From Rugalucina vietnamica (lineage: Eukaryota > Mollusca > Bivalvia > Lucinida > Lucinidae), in assembly GCA_964017185.1 (NCBI GenBank), contig OZ024882.1, forward strand, positions 42,453,431 to 42,517,430: a stretch of DNA of 64,000 bases, written 5' to 3'. Below are positions 53,161 to 64,000 of the stretch, piece by piece; positions within the stretch are counted from its first letter, which is position 1, and every line of letters starts with the position of its first letter. The notes under the pieces were generated by a model. It saw only the letters and a list, made by a program, of their open reading frames with translations, did not search any database and was not told the origin of the DNA. Position numbers and translations under genes: made by a program.

Positions 53161-56100
53161 CTATATATGAGCCGTATCATGAGAAAAAAAACTTTTATTG
53201 CATAAGCAAAAACAAAGACACAGAATAGCTGTGAAGTAACTGCACAGCTGATCAGCTCTTTAGTTTTCGTAATACAGATAGTACAATCCCCCTTCTTTTT
53301 AAATCCGAAATTTAAAGCTTTCAGCATTTTTTCTGTGACTGTACAGATCAGTTTGTGTCAGACCTGGTCGGAAACCCCGAAGACCGATTTTCTCGCGTCG
53401 CGGCTAATATGTTTCCGATTTCCATAGTCCACAAAATACATAATGTACGGAAACGTACTTCAAAGAAAGAGATCCAGAAGACAATCTGTGTTTTATGGCT
53501 TATGTCCCACTTAATACATTCTGACTCTATGAGCCTCGAGTGTTTATGATGATGTATATACTTGTACTTGCACTGCAGCAAATACGTAGCGCCGATTTCA
53601 TACTTTAAGTTTGGCATATTTTCAAATCTTTTGAGCAAAGTGTTACATCTTCTACTTATTTATAAACTAATGTACTAAATATGATATAGTTTTGTTAACA
53701 AATCATGTTGCAATAAGTTTTGTCATATTTATAAGTGCTAGAAAAATCCCTACACGCCGATTGGCTTGTGTTTTAGTTCGCATTCTAGCATTTGTTTTCA
53801 TTTTTGCTCTGTTATCTTTTAACTATGAAGACATAAACTATGTTAAAACAGACTGATTTTTGACGCAGATACATCGAGGTTTGCTCGATGTCTAAAAAAG
53901 CCCAAGGGCAATCCACACAACTCGTTTGACCAGTTTCATTGAACACTGTAATTTGCAAAGTTATTTGAAACAAGATCAATGCCTTCTTATTGATAAACAC
54001 AACACAAGTTGAACCGATCAAGTAGCGTATTTTTTTTTAAATAAATTTTTGTTTTATTGTTGCGTTTTCTGAACGTATCATTTACGTGTTGTTCAATCAT
54101 ACATTAACTAAAGTTAATGTAACTAAAGTTAATGTAACTTTAGGGAAATAGCTGTTCTCTCATGTTTTCTTCAATTCGAGATAACATTTGAATATCAGCA
54201 TTCTGTACATAAAATGGGCGAACCTAGAGACTATGAAGGGAAAAAGTGATATTCCCTGTTGTATATTCTTACGTTTTATTTTACAAATTTCCATAATTGT
54301 CTATAACATAATTGTCTTCATCATTAAGCAATAGGTATATCTGAAGCTAGAACGCACCAAAATCTAGAGCTATCTGGAATTCTTGTCGCATATGTTATCT
54401 ACTTGAGTCATGTCACGAGCAATTTTGTGTTAACATTACAGGATAAAACAAATTATAGACTAGCATGTTCGCCATAATAAACTTACTATGTGTTCGATAG
54501 TTAATGCAAAGACTACTGAACACATTTATTTTCTGTATCCACAAGACAAAGTGTATAGGGTATGATCGCTTCGTCTTACTATTATCATCCACGTTGTTCG
54601 TAAGCCATTCCGTCGATTCGCTGTCACGAATGATATACTCAATGCGTTCCATGCAATTCATTATCATCAATCAATTACAAAAAAGAGGCACTTCATTAAA
54701 TCAAAACTCCAATTATGTAAGCATGTGAGGCGTAATGAGCTTTTGTTTGAGTTTTCCTAATGGTATTGGCTGAACGAAGACTAGTATATGTGGTAAAAAG
54801 AAATATTTGCATTAAGAATAATGTACTTTTTGCAGGCGCAAATGTATTTGTTTGTAAATAACTGCATTACCATGTAAGGCGGTATATCTTAATGCAAAAT
54901 ACTTCTTAACCATTAAGTCGTTTTATGTCTCCGGAGAGATTGTGCTAATTCAGATGTCTGCTTTGGTTGTAGTTTGAAGTGATTTACTGACATAATCGAC
55001 TGCAAGGCTGCAGGGCATAGCAGTGCAAATATAGATAATTGACTGTTATAGACAATGGCATGAATACATAATTATTCATTTGAGCGTTCTTGCGTTCTTA
55101 ATAAGGACTGCCGCATATATAAACACACAAATGACACTGTTTCGTATTTTGCCATAACGTGCACTCATGAAAATTCAAATTCAGTTGCGTAATATACAGT
55201 CTTATTTAATTAATTTCTGAAGTATATTAACGTTTAGATAAGGACAAACACGTGGACTAGGTAGATCGTTGTTGCATGCATATACCGCATATCCATTATC
55301 GGGAATATCCAAAAAAATCAATCCAAAAACATTTTGTCATCATGGTAATGTCTCCAGGTAGACTTCAACCCATCAAACCTCCATTACGTAATATTAAAGA
55401 AATGTAGCAAATGTAACCGAGAAATGTTTTATTTTTATTTTTTTAAGCTGCTTTTACATTTGTCTAGTGGATAACAGCAAATTTCATTACACATATTCGT
55501 TGTTTTTCAAATATTGTGTTTCTTTCTTTTATGTAAAATCTATTTTAAACCTCAAAGTGTCAGCATCTGACCAAATGTTGTTTCCTTGACGCGATCCTAT
55601 TTGTAAGTACATTACGTACATTTGTTTCCTAATCCCATCTGACAACATACGTTCTTATCTCTGTTACTTCGGTCTGGTGTCTACTAGCTGGCAGCAAATT
55701 TAATTTCTAATGACATCTTCTCTGGTGAATCGCTAAAGACTTCATAATTGATTTTCATCATTGTTACTCGCTATGACAACCGATCTATCTTACCAGTATC
55801 TTAGAGGTCCTGACAGTTTTCTTCTGGCGTTTGTCTACGGTTATTTTGCTTCAGATATATTTTATTTACTTAACATTTCTTTCGATTTGCTATTTTATCG
55901 TTGATTATAGTTGTGTTATTATTATTATTATTATTATTTGTTGACATTGATTTTTTGTGTTTTGTTTTATTTATCAAGGCATAATTAAAACATATTTTTT
56001 GCGTTGCAATGAAATACCTGCATCTGCCATAGCCTATTCGCATGCTTCTTTGATGTTACCTTTCAGTTATTTTCTGTTGGCTTACTATTGCGGCATGGAT

Positions 56101-56340
56101 ATTCTGAGAATGTATACAGACTATTACATTTGTTGAACCCTTTATGTGTTTTCTTCACAAAAAATGGACTTTTCAGCCAAAGAAACAATTTATTTCGTCA
56201 TAGTCTGTTATTTATCACTAGCCAGCTGTGTCATCGGAGAATATCGATTAGCTTAGCTAATTAAAAAAAAAATAATAATAAAACAAAAGCTCCTTTGTAC
56301 ACACATACAATTATGCTTGTCATGTATGTTTGAGCTGATA
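53161..56340. repeat. Segmental tandem duplication, copy 3 (right-truncated)
   Basis: Aligns with copy 2 from the family B copy at 53168 to ATGTATGTTTGAGC at about 56333, then stops. The anchors found near 52300-52980 in copy 2 (TCTAATTGAACATGACTC and onward) are missing. Confidence 0.82.
53168..53406 (+). mobile_element. MITE family B, orthologous to 48729-48956
   Basis: Complete left end TGAGCCGTATCATGAG; right end CTCGCGTCGCGGCTAA. The internal CACAGCTGATCAGC palindrome is retained. Confidence 0.85.
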
Positions 56341-56768
56341 CTACTCTTTTTTTTAGCTTATTACATTTGTCTTTTTTACTGATATCGAGACCCCTTTATC
56401 ATTATGTTAGTGTCACCAGTCTTGTATTGACAAGTATCTGATTGTCATTAATCTACACATCAAAAACTTATATTACATATTTGACTAGTCTCTTCTTCGC
56501 TTCAAAGTCAATGAACTCTTCAATTTTCAAAATGGTTTGCAAGTAGATTAATAAATTATTACAAAAACAGTTGGACCATTCAAGCAGCGTGTTTTACAAT
56601 ACTTGTTGGAGTTTTTTGTGTTGTCTGAACGTTTCATGTACATCTACGTATTCATATTCTAACTCCAGTTTATGTATCTGTAAGGCAATTTCCATTCGCT
56701 CATTTTTAAAGGTCATATCTTAAGGTTTTGATATTGTAAAACTGAAGTAGACATTGATGAAAGGAACT
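56341..56768. other. No gene seen
   Basis: AT-rich sequence between segmental copy 3 and the Tigger element. Some words (for example TACAATACTTGTTGGAG) are unassigned. Confidence 0.4.
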
Positions 56769-58437
56769 ACAGGCCGACTTCGCTATCTCGAAATCAAGGG
56801 GAATTGAGAATTCACTTCGAGTTTTCCGAAGTTCGAGTTAAACAAATTGTGACGAGACATGAAAATTGTCACGTACGATCTACGCTATATAAATAGAATC
56901 AACGTTTCAACAACACATTTGGAGCATGACTGTAGTAACGCTGTTTCTATTAAATTGGTAATGAAATAAAGACAACAAAAAATAGTACACTTTGTTTTTA
57001 TTTTTTCAATACATGTCATATAAAGGTTTAACACACATGAATAACAAATAAAATGCACAAACGAGAGCACAAAACACAAACATGCATTCGTAGTTATACG
57101 TGTAGCACATGTTACACAGTCAAAATTAGCACTCGTGATTTGTAAAACCAAACATGCATTCATCGCTATACATGTAGCGCATGTTACCTAGTCCATTTAG
57201 CACTAGCGATTTGTAAGTCCATTTTGCATTAGAGAATTGTAAGTCCAGTTTGCACTTAGATATTCACTGAATAAGTCACTGACACTAACACATTTAAACT
57301 CGGAAGAAGTCCGTTATCATGGATTGTTAAGCACACCTCTTGCTGAAGTCAATCTGTGTAATACACTTGTCGACGTGGCAAAGTTTCTCAAGCACGTCGG
57401 TCACGTCGTTCTGATGTTGAAGGAACAATCTTATCGTGTCACAGGCTTTCAGGGCCATGTCGACTGTCGGCGGTTCTTGTAGAACGGCTGAAGCATCGGC
57501 CTGGTCATCATCGTTGGCGTCGTTGGTGGTGGTGACATCTCTAGCGGCGATGATCTCTTCCACAATGGCGTCGTCGGTAAGATCAGCGCATGTCGGGACG
57601 TCATCGTCGACGCTCACTTACTCACTCATCGTGATGTTAGCCCCTACCAATCTAGGTAAGGGCAGATCGTCGAGAGGGTCGTCGTCGTCGATCTCAGTCG
57701 GGATCTCAGCTGCACTGGTGTCGACATCGTCGGATACCTTGAAACCGGTTTTCTTGTAGCAGTTGGCGATGGTGGTTTCATTCACGCTGTTCCATGCTTG
57801 TTGTAGATAGTGCATGGCGTCCAAGACAGTGATCTTCTCAACCTCTCTCTTCTTCTCGATAGCTCGGAGATGACGGGCGATGACGAGTTTTCTGTAGTAG
57901 TGTTTGAGGTTCCGGATCACACCCTGGTCCATAGGTTGAGTCTTACTCGTCGTGTTCGGTGGCAGGAACAACAAGGTCACATTTTTCAAGCCTTTCACTT
58001 TAGGGTGTGCAGGGCAGTTGTCCACGATCATTGCACACTTTCGTCGTTGTCGCTGACACCATTTGTCGAATTTGATGACCCAGTTCTTGAAGATCTCGCT
58101 GGTCATCCAGGCTTTCTTGTTGGCGTCGTACTCCGTTGGGTAGGATTTGACGTTGTTGAAGCACCTTGGCTTGGCAGACTTGCCGAGGACCAACAGAGGG
58201 CGTTTGTCTGTGCCGGACATGTTGGCACAAACGAGAGCGGTTATTCTTTCTTTACTCTGTTTACCACCGTGACAATCTTTGTTTTTGAACTCGAGTGTCT
58301 TATCTGGCAAACAACGGAAGAAGATGCCGGTTTCGTCGGCATTATAGACATTATCAGGTGAATATTCTTTCAAAATGACGGACAGAGTTCGGTGCCACTC
58401 TTCCATCTGGTCACTACCAGTGTCAACAGCATTTTCT
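56769..58437 (-). mobile_element. Tigger/pogo element, 5'-truncated
   Basis: TA (56767-56768) precedes the right-hand terminus, which begins CAGGCCGACTTCGCTATCTC, of the kind seen at Tigger/pogo ends. After a 550-bp 3' flank comes the transposase frame (57327-58437, minus). The opposite terminus and the N-terminal DNA-binding domain were not found to the right, so the copy is 5'-truncated or its first exon lies elsewhere. Confidence 0.7.
57327..58437 (-). pseudogene. Tigger-type (pogo, DDE_1) transposase, C-terminal two thirds
   Basis: Family role: cut-and-paste transposase of the pogo branch of Tc1/mariner; vertebrates keep domesticated relatives. Seen: the frame from 58406 gives 262 residues with NADETGIFFR (D24), ITALVCANMSGTDKRPLLVL, KPRCFNN, VDNCPAHPKV (D129) and LPPNTTSKTQPMDQGVI (D160). 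The D129-D160 gap of 30 residues is the pogo DD30D spacing, so the catalytic triad is intact. Just after NITMSE there is one TAA (about 57615-57617); the same frame then continues 96 codons with an acidic tail (TCADLTDDAIVEEII). Upstream, the frame stays open to about 58434 (ENAVDTGSDQ) and then meets a stop. The CENP-B-like N-terminal domain is missing. GC content is much higher than in the surroundings, which suggests recent arrival. A host-domesticated exon is possible but less likely. Confidence 0.85.
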
Positions 58438-58471
58438 TAACATATGCGCTTAAAAGAAATGCCATGTCATT

Positions 58472-58798
58472 TCAGAAAACCTCACAAATTATCATGACTG
58501 GTTCAGGAGATATCTTGTTTTGAAATTCTACATTTATCTCATGAATATCCATCATAGAACATACAAAATTTGGAATATCATCAGAACAGACAACAAAAGC
58601 AAATAGTTTATCATTTGAAAATAATTTTAAATCATTTATACAACTTATTGTATCAATTTCAAAACTTCTTATGATCATATAAGTGAATAATTTGGTTTTT
58701 ATTATTTTTTCACCAAGGAAATAAAAATTAAAACCGAAGAGCAGTGAACACATTAAATTAAATGAGAAAGGGACTGGGCCACACCGCGGTTTCGACAA
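58472..58798 (-). other. Open frame of unknown nature, 108 codons
   Basis: Contains LFSNDKLFAFVVCSDDIPNF and MMDIHEINVEF. The composition looks protein-like rather than random, but I do not recognise it. There are no clear splice signals. A segment of it (58720-58790) is repeated at 59090-59155. It may be part of an unrecognised element. Confidence 0.2.
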
Positions 58799-59155
58799 TT
58801 AAAGTCTCGTCAGTGACCCTTTAGATTTGGCAATATGGAGCAAAAGAGTATTACTGAAATTTTCAACAGGGTAGTCGATACAAAGACTAGTAATATCTAA
58901 ATGGGACCAAATATATTAAACATTGGTTAGAAAATGAATCTTGACCGATAATAAGTTTCTGATTTATCAGAATATCCTCGCTGATCTCAATATACCAAAA
59001 AGAAAATATAACCTGCACTATGGATGATGTATGGGAAGACTTTTAGGGCCGCCACACGGCACAACACCAGCTGCAGTAATAGCAAATAAAAATTAAAACT
59101 GAGATCCCTTAAGAGCAGTGAACACATTATTGAGAAAGGGATTGGGCCAGACTAC
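58720..59155. repeat. Direct repeat pair around a 300-bp spacer
   Basis: AATTAAAACYGA...AGAGCAGTGAACACATTA...GAGAAAGGGAYTGGGCCA occurs at 58726-58790 and 59093-59155. Similarity is high over about 60 bp. These may be termini of a small element or a local duplication. Confidence 0.55.
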
Positions 59156-59693
59156 CATCACATGAAAATAATGCTGTTATTTACGTATGGCCCCATATCT
59201 TTTGAGCCGATTGGAATATTTGGGTTTAGTTTTAACAAGAACGAATGGATCAGAAAAAAGGATAAAGAAGACCTTTTATATGTTCCCTTTAAATCAATAT
59301 AAAACCTAAAGACCAGCATTTTGTACATAGAGTGGGTGCATCTAGAGAATATGAAGGCAAACATTTATATTCCCTGTTGGGTATTCTAACCTTTGTCAGA
59401 ACTTTCCATAATAGTCCTTAATTTAGTTTTCTTCATCATTAAGCAATATGTATATGTGAAGCGGACTTGAAACGAAATGATCAAGAGCTATCTCGAATTC
59501 TTTGTTGCATATAATATGTAATCTACTTGAGTCATGTCACGAGCAATTTTGTGAAAACCCAAATTTCAGACCAGCTTGTATGGCAATCATGTCTTCGACA
59601 GTTAATGCAACGACTACTGAACACATTTATCTTCAGTATGCGCTAGACATGATGTAAAAGAAATAATCGTTTCGTCTACTATCCGGTCTGAAA

Positions 59694-59968
59694 CATCAGG
59701 AATACATACCCGTGCATTGAATACCCCCTTAAACCCCACTTTTATATAGTACAACTGGGGTTTTCAGGGGTATACCTAATTTTCTTATTTTTGATCCAAA
59801 ACATAGATTGTTGGTACCCGTTAGAACCGCCTCGTCGAGGCGGTTCCTACATGTACACATGATGTATGTTTTGAGCAAAATTGTTAAAAACATCGTTTTT
59901 TCTGGTGAAAATTTCATATTTTACAGCTGAAAAAATCTCTGTATATTGCATGGGCAAGTTTGCGTAAT
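59694..59968 (+). mobile_element. MITE family A copy
   Basis: CATCAGGAATACATACCCGTG at left; GGGCAAGTTTGCGTAAT at right. The hairpin tip GAACCGCCTCGTCGAGGCGGTTC is perfect. It splits the CTATTATCAGCCACGT-type line of segmental copy 4, so it is younger than the duplication. Confidence 0.83.
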
Positions 59969-60439
59969 TACTATTTATTAGCCACGTAGTTTTTCATCCA
60001 CCCCGTCGTTTTGCTGCTGTCCCCAGTGGTATACTCTATGCGTTCAATGGAATTCAATATCACGAAAAAGAGACCTTGTTAAATCAAAACTCCAATTATG
60101 CAATCTTGTGGGATGTAATGAGCTTTCGTTGAGTTTTCCTAATGGTATTGGTTGCGCAAAGACTAGTATATGTGGTTAAAAGTATGATCTGCATTAAGAT
60201 TAATGTACTTTTGGCAGGCGCAAACGCATTTGCAGTAAATGACTGCATAAACATGTAAGTCAGTATGTCTTATTGCGGTGTATTTCTTAATTATTCGGTC
60301 GTTTAATGTCTACAAAGAGATTGTGCAAATTCAGATGTCTGCTTTGGCTGTAGTTCGAAGCGATTTACAGACATAATCGTGTGTAAGATTGCAGGGTTTA
60401 GAAGTGCAAAACAATAGACTAGTACCTGAGAGTGACAAA

Positions 60440-60662
60440 TGAGCCGCCTCGTGGGAAAACTAACAATGTGGTTTCCGACCAGGTCCGACATAAACCGAAC
60501 TATACAGTCCCAGAAAAGAGCTAGAATCTTGAAATTTTGGATTTAAGTAGAAGAAGAACTGTTCCAGCCGAGTAGCGAAAACAAAGGCGCTGATCAGCTT
60601 CGCAGTAACTGCGCCTTTGTTTTCGTCTATGCCGATTGTTGGTTTTCCCATGCGGCGGCTCA
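60440..60662 (-). mobile_element. MITE family B copy
   Basis: Minus orientation, with both outer inverted repeats intact (TGAGCCGCCTCGTGGGAAAA on the left, TTTTCCCATGCGGCGGCTCA on the right). The palindrome is partly deleted (CTTCGCAGTAACTGCGCC). Confidence 0.85.
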
Positions 60663-61340
60663 AATATATAACTATGCTCGTAGAGCGTCTTTGTATTATT
60701 GTAAAGGAATGCAGCTCATAGAAACACACAAACGGTAAAATTTATTATTTCGCCATAACGTGCACTCATGAATAGTCAAAGACTTCAGTTGCGTAATGCA
60801 TTCATTAATACAAAAGTTACAGTAACTGTATATGTTTCTGTTTAGAACCTGACTATGTATTTTTCATCATATTCAGAGTACAAGTTACTGCTGTTTTCGT
60901 CATAGCCTGTTTATTATTACAAGTAAGCTGTGTTATAAGAAAACAAATTTTCGCTCTGCTAATTCAAATGACACATAATTAGTGTGGATCAATCCCGATA
61001 TTGTATATACATACAATTATGCATGTCCTGTAACTTTGGGCAAAACACAATCTCTGATTCCTCAGATGTAGATTCTACATAATCGAAATTACCATTTCTT
61101 TGAATCCTATGACGTTGTGAATGTTACTGGTTGACCAGAAGTGTGGGTTTGTTATTAACCGGACTTAATTTACTGGAAGATTCTTAGTCCGTGTTAAATC
61201 TAATTGAACAAGACTCAACTGTCTTATTTGCATACGGCTTCCAGTGTAAAACGCAATCTTTGCATACAATTGAATAAAAAGACAAGTCAATGTACACGAA
61301 GCATATCGTGATATTATACTAGAAAATAATCACAAGGCAA

Positions 61341-61641
61341 AAATATTAGAATGGTTCGAGCGGTATCAAAGATAGGATGGTATTACGGCTTCTGCGATAT
61401 TTACATGTATATATGTATTTAGCTGCATGATCAATAAAAGAACACACATTGGACAAATGCAATAACATGATTGAAGCTTTTTGACGTTACACAGAGGTAG
61501 CATAAATCAGTGTTTTAGGTCACAAATATTTAAGAACATACCTTAATATACCTCGATATACTTATTGAAACAGAAACGTTTTTGGTAAAAATGATGTTAC
61601 ATGTGTACACAGTAACGTTCATCATGTTCATGGTATTTATA
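61341..61641. other. No gene seen
   Basis: Unassigned AT-rich sequence after segmental copy 4. Confidence 0.35.
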
Positions 61642-61920
61642 CATTACAAAAACATGCCCATGCAATATACAGAGATTTTTAAAGTCGTAAAAGATGAAAA
61701 TTTTCATTGGAAAATTTTTGCTATTTTTCTTATTTTTGCTCAAAACATAGATTATGGGTACACGTTAGAACCGCCTCTCCGAGGCGGTTCGAACGAGTAC
61801 CCACAATCTATGTTTTGGAGGAAAAATAAGAAAAATAGGTATACCCCTGCATACCCCAGTTTTGCTATATAAAAGTGGAGTTTGAGGGGGTACACATTTC
61901 ACGGACATGTTTTCCTGATG
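61642..61920 (-). mobile_element. MITE family A, reference copy
   Basis: Best copy. The ends are imperfect inverted repeats: CATTACAAAAACATGCCCAT and, inverse, CATCAGGAAAACATGTCCGT. In the centre about 115 bp folds on itself with few mismatches: CTATTTTTCTTATTTTTGCT, CAAAACATAGATT.TGGGTAC, then GAACCGCC around CTCTCCGAG. A CCCCAGTTTTGCTATATAAA segment lies to one side. There is no coding capacity. Target duplications are not clear in any copy. Confidence 0.88.
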
Positions 61921-62528
61921 AATTATTAGTAACACTACTGTAACACTTCAATAATGACTTGACCTATAACTAAAAATGTATAGTTTTATATCCAATGTTT
62001 TCATGTATGTGTATACCTACTAGTTCCCAAATGGACAGTAAGTTTGTTCATTTAGTTTAAATATCTTTGTATAGTATATTTCTTGGTAGTGTACTTATTA
62101 TGAAGCCGAGCCAATTTGTAAGTTGTGGGCTTCTTGTCAGCCATCCCATTGCCCAAAAATGTCATTCCGTTATATTATGTCATTCAAAAAATATCAGTTG
62201 TGGTCAAAATATTTGACTTGATCAAGGGGAGGGCATTAACTTATAAAAAGTTTTTGTACAATTTTAAGAGATGAAACTGTTTGAGTTACAAAACACATTT
62301 TATGTCTAAATACAATAATAGAATCTTATTTTTCAGTGCATCACACTAATTTTATTCTGTATTTCAAACATTAATTGATACGATAAATATAAACTATATA
62401 AATATGATTCTGAATTAAATCTCTAACGGTGCACTTTTGCATTGTGGAGGACCTCCATGCAACAAAATAATAGTTGATGCACGTAAACACATTGCGTCTT
62501 AAACGAAAGGGGAAACATTCTGTTCCGC
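61921..62528. other. No gene seen
   Basis: No recognised feature except that the last 60 bp may already belong to the retroelement fragment that resumes after the MITE at 63478. Confidence 0.35.
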
Positions 62529-62532
62529 TTAA

Positions 62533-63473
62533 GGATGTTCGCTGCCAATGAAAAAGTATTCAAACTTTTTTTCTAACCACTCTTTTTTGATTCCAAAATA
62601 CAAAACAAGACATTTGAAAACAAAATAAATATAGGGTAGTGTGCATTTTTTCAAGCTACAGGCCTCTGAATGAGACCTCTGAGCATCATGTTTTAAATTT
62701 GGTAAAATTAATTTAATTTTTAATTCTTTGAAACATACCTGTCTTGAACAAACATGCACCTAGAATGCTTTCAAAAGTCCTTATATTTACGTAACGCAGA
62801 CTATTTTGGACCAAAAGCATAGAAATATTTGCAACTTGGAGTGGATGACAAAATTTTACGATTCCTTTTTCAACCCTACCCCCATACTTGAAAAGTTGGA
62901 AAAAATCAATATTTTGAAATGTGCCAAAATCATATTTGTTGATTCAAACTTTTTCTTGTATTTTCACACAACATAGATTTTGGTAATATTGTTCGAATAA
63001 AAGAAAAAAATATATAGGGTAGTGAGCATATAAGAGAGAACCAACAACTTGAAAATCGCCATTTTCAGCCTTTCTTCGGCTGTTTTGTTTCTAAAAGCCC
63101 ATTTCAAAAAACCACCTAAAATTTTAAAACCAGCACACTAAAGACACAAAGACTGACTTAGAAGACCATGTACACATATACTGCTGCTAAAATAAACATC
63201 AAACTAGCGCAATTAATTTTAAGATGTGTAATATTCAAGTTTGATCTACCCTACCCCCTAAATTTTACTGACAACTAAAATTTTCTGAAAAGTTGCAGAA
63301 AATGGGGTGAAAAAATGAAGTTTCTTAGATTGACAATTTTCATGGCTCATTCAATGCATATCATCAATATGTATCCAAATGTAAAATAGAAAAATATCTG
63401 CAACCGTTTACGAGATATTCAAGAAAAGAAAAACCGGAAGTTCCGAAATGTCAAATGTTAGCAGCGAACATCC
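62533..63473. mobile_element. 941-bp element with TTAA target duplication
   Basis: TTAA at 62529-62532 and 63474-63477. Ends GGATGTTCGCTGCCAATG and, inverse, GGATGTTCGCTGCTAACA. TTAA duplication is typical of piggyBac and of Kolobok-type elements. The interior is AT-rich, with repeated TATAGGGTAGTG words (62631, 63012), and no transposase is seen. It sits inside a retroelement fragment. Confidence 0.85.
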
Positions 63474-63477
63474 TTAA

Positions 63478-64000
63478 ATCATTGATCAATGAAATGCGTG
63501 AACGCAATGGCATGTCACCTGTTATTACTGGAATTTTTAGAAACTGGCACGGAATGATTTTGCTTTCTCAAACCAAACTCGTCCATATCTTAGTATTATA
63601 TGCGATAAATTCACGAGATCTGGACAATGCCATTATCAAATTTAAATTGTCAAGATATTGTTAATCTCCAAGGCTCTCAGATACCGAAGCCCCCTTTTTA
63701 GATCTACATCTTTCTGTTGCAAATGGATTTGTTTCTTCTAAAATTTATGATAAGCGCGATGACTTTGATTTTGATATAGTAAATTTTCCTTTTTTTGGAT
63801 GGTGACGTTCCTCGTCGTGCTTCTTATGGTGTATACGTTTCGCAACTTATTAGGTTTGCAAGAGTCTGCAATCATGTTACAGACTTCAACGCTCGAAATA
63901 AATGTTTAACGGCAAAACTTCTCCAACAGGGCTATCGGTATCATAAACTTCGAAAAACCTTTTCTAAATTTTATCGTAGACACTATGAATTATTTTCCAA
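63478..64000 (+). mobile_element. Retroelement reverse-transcriptase C-terminal fragment
   Basis: Conceptual translations include IYDKRDDFDFDIVNF, ASYGVYVSQLIRFARVCNH and GYRYHKLRKTFSKFYRRHY, phrases I know from abundant bivalve and lancelet reverse-transcriptase proteins of the non-LTR or Penelope-like kind. It is broken and runs off the right edge of the window. The clade cannot be settled from this piece. Confidence 0.6.

Larger units (their letters stand above)
59280..61340. repeat. Segmental tandem duplication, copy 4 (partial, most diverged)
   Basis: Shares anchors CATTTTGTACATAGAGTGGG (59318), TTCATCATTAAGCAATATGT (59431), TTTTCCTAATGGTATTGGTT (60132), GTCTGCTTTGGCTGTAGTTC (60338), GCCATAACGTGCACTCATGA (60752) and ATCTAATTGAACAAGACTCA (61197). 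The middle section around the TTA tract is missing. It carries family A (59694) and family B (60440) insertions of its own. Confidence 0.75.

Noticed and set aside
57436-58361. Long plus-strand frames of 107 and 183 codons
   Set aside because: They lie antisense to the Tigger transposase, whose minus-strand frame has clear catalytic motifs; the plus frames resemble nothing and reflect its high GC content.

Overview
The window looks like nuclear DNA of a bivalve mollusc. It is AT-rich, spliced and very repeat-dense. Several repeats are of types I associate with bivalve genomes: the block ending in a GAGCCTTCGGCTC hairpin, tRNA-derived SINEs with a shared non-tRNA body, and a hairpin MITE whose stem reads AGCAAACAG / CTGTTTGC. 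The species cannot be fixed from sequence alone.

Host genes are few. (1) A plus-strand acyl-CoA synthetase (ANL superfamily, ACSF2-like) has three coding exons, 9315-10012, 10285-10468 and 21340-22089. They join in phase into 543 residues, with all core adenylation motifs. A 10.9 kb repeat-filled intron separates exons 2 and 3 and holds a CpG-rich, promoter-like segment at about 20470-20800. (2) A minus-strand, single-coding-exon class A GPCR of 418 residues lies at 39735-40991, with a MITE ending 11 bp past its stop codon. (3) At 4981-5132 (minus) lies what looks like the last exon of a small secreted cysteine-rich peptide with a CxxxC...CxC pattern. Its signal-peptide exon was not found.

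The rest is mobile DNA and its remains. 1-8600: small MITEs and SINE pieces. 10.5-21.3 kb (intron): MITEs, SINEs, a split Crypton-type tyrosine recombinase remnant and a CR1/Jockey-like LINE 3' end. 22.2-25.6 kb: a Tc1/mariner-family element with about 570 bp inverted repeats, then a 1.5 kb inverted-repeat element. 25.7-29.8 kb: five near-identical tandem units of about 806 bp, created across the border of two older repeats. 31-39 kb: a bivalve repeat block, nested MITEs, and a 3.3 kb inverted-repeat element full of ACGAT-type words. 41.5-61.4 kb: four diverged copies of one segment of roughly 4.4 kb, the first interrupted by a 2.2 kb element with two arrays of GATATC palindromes. 56.8-58.4 kb: a Tigger/pogo transposase with all three catalytic aspartates but one in-frame stop. 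62.5-64 kb: a TTAA-flanked MITE inside a retroelement reverse-transcriptase fragment cut by the window edge.

Two MITE families recur throughout: family A (about 280 bp, long central hairpin with GAACCGCCTCG...CGAGGCGGTTC; at least ten copies besides the array) and family B (about 235 bp, ends GAGCCGCC...GGCGGCTC; ten copies). Nested insertions and shared sites give a relative chronology. I see no operons, CRISPR arrays, rRNA or intact tRNA genes.
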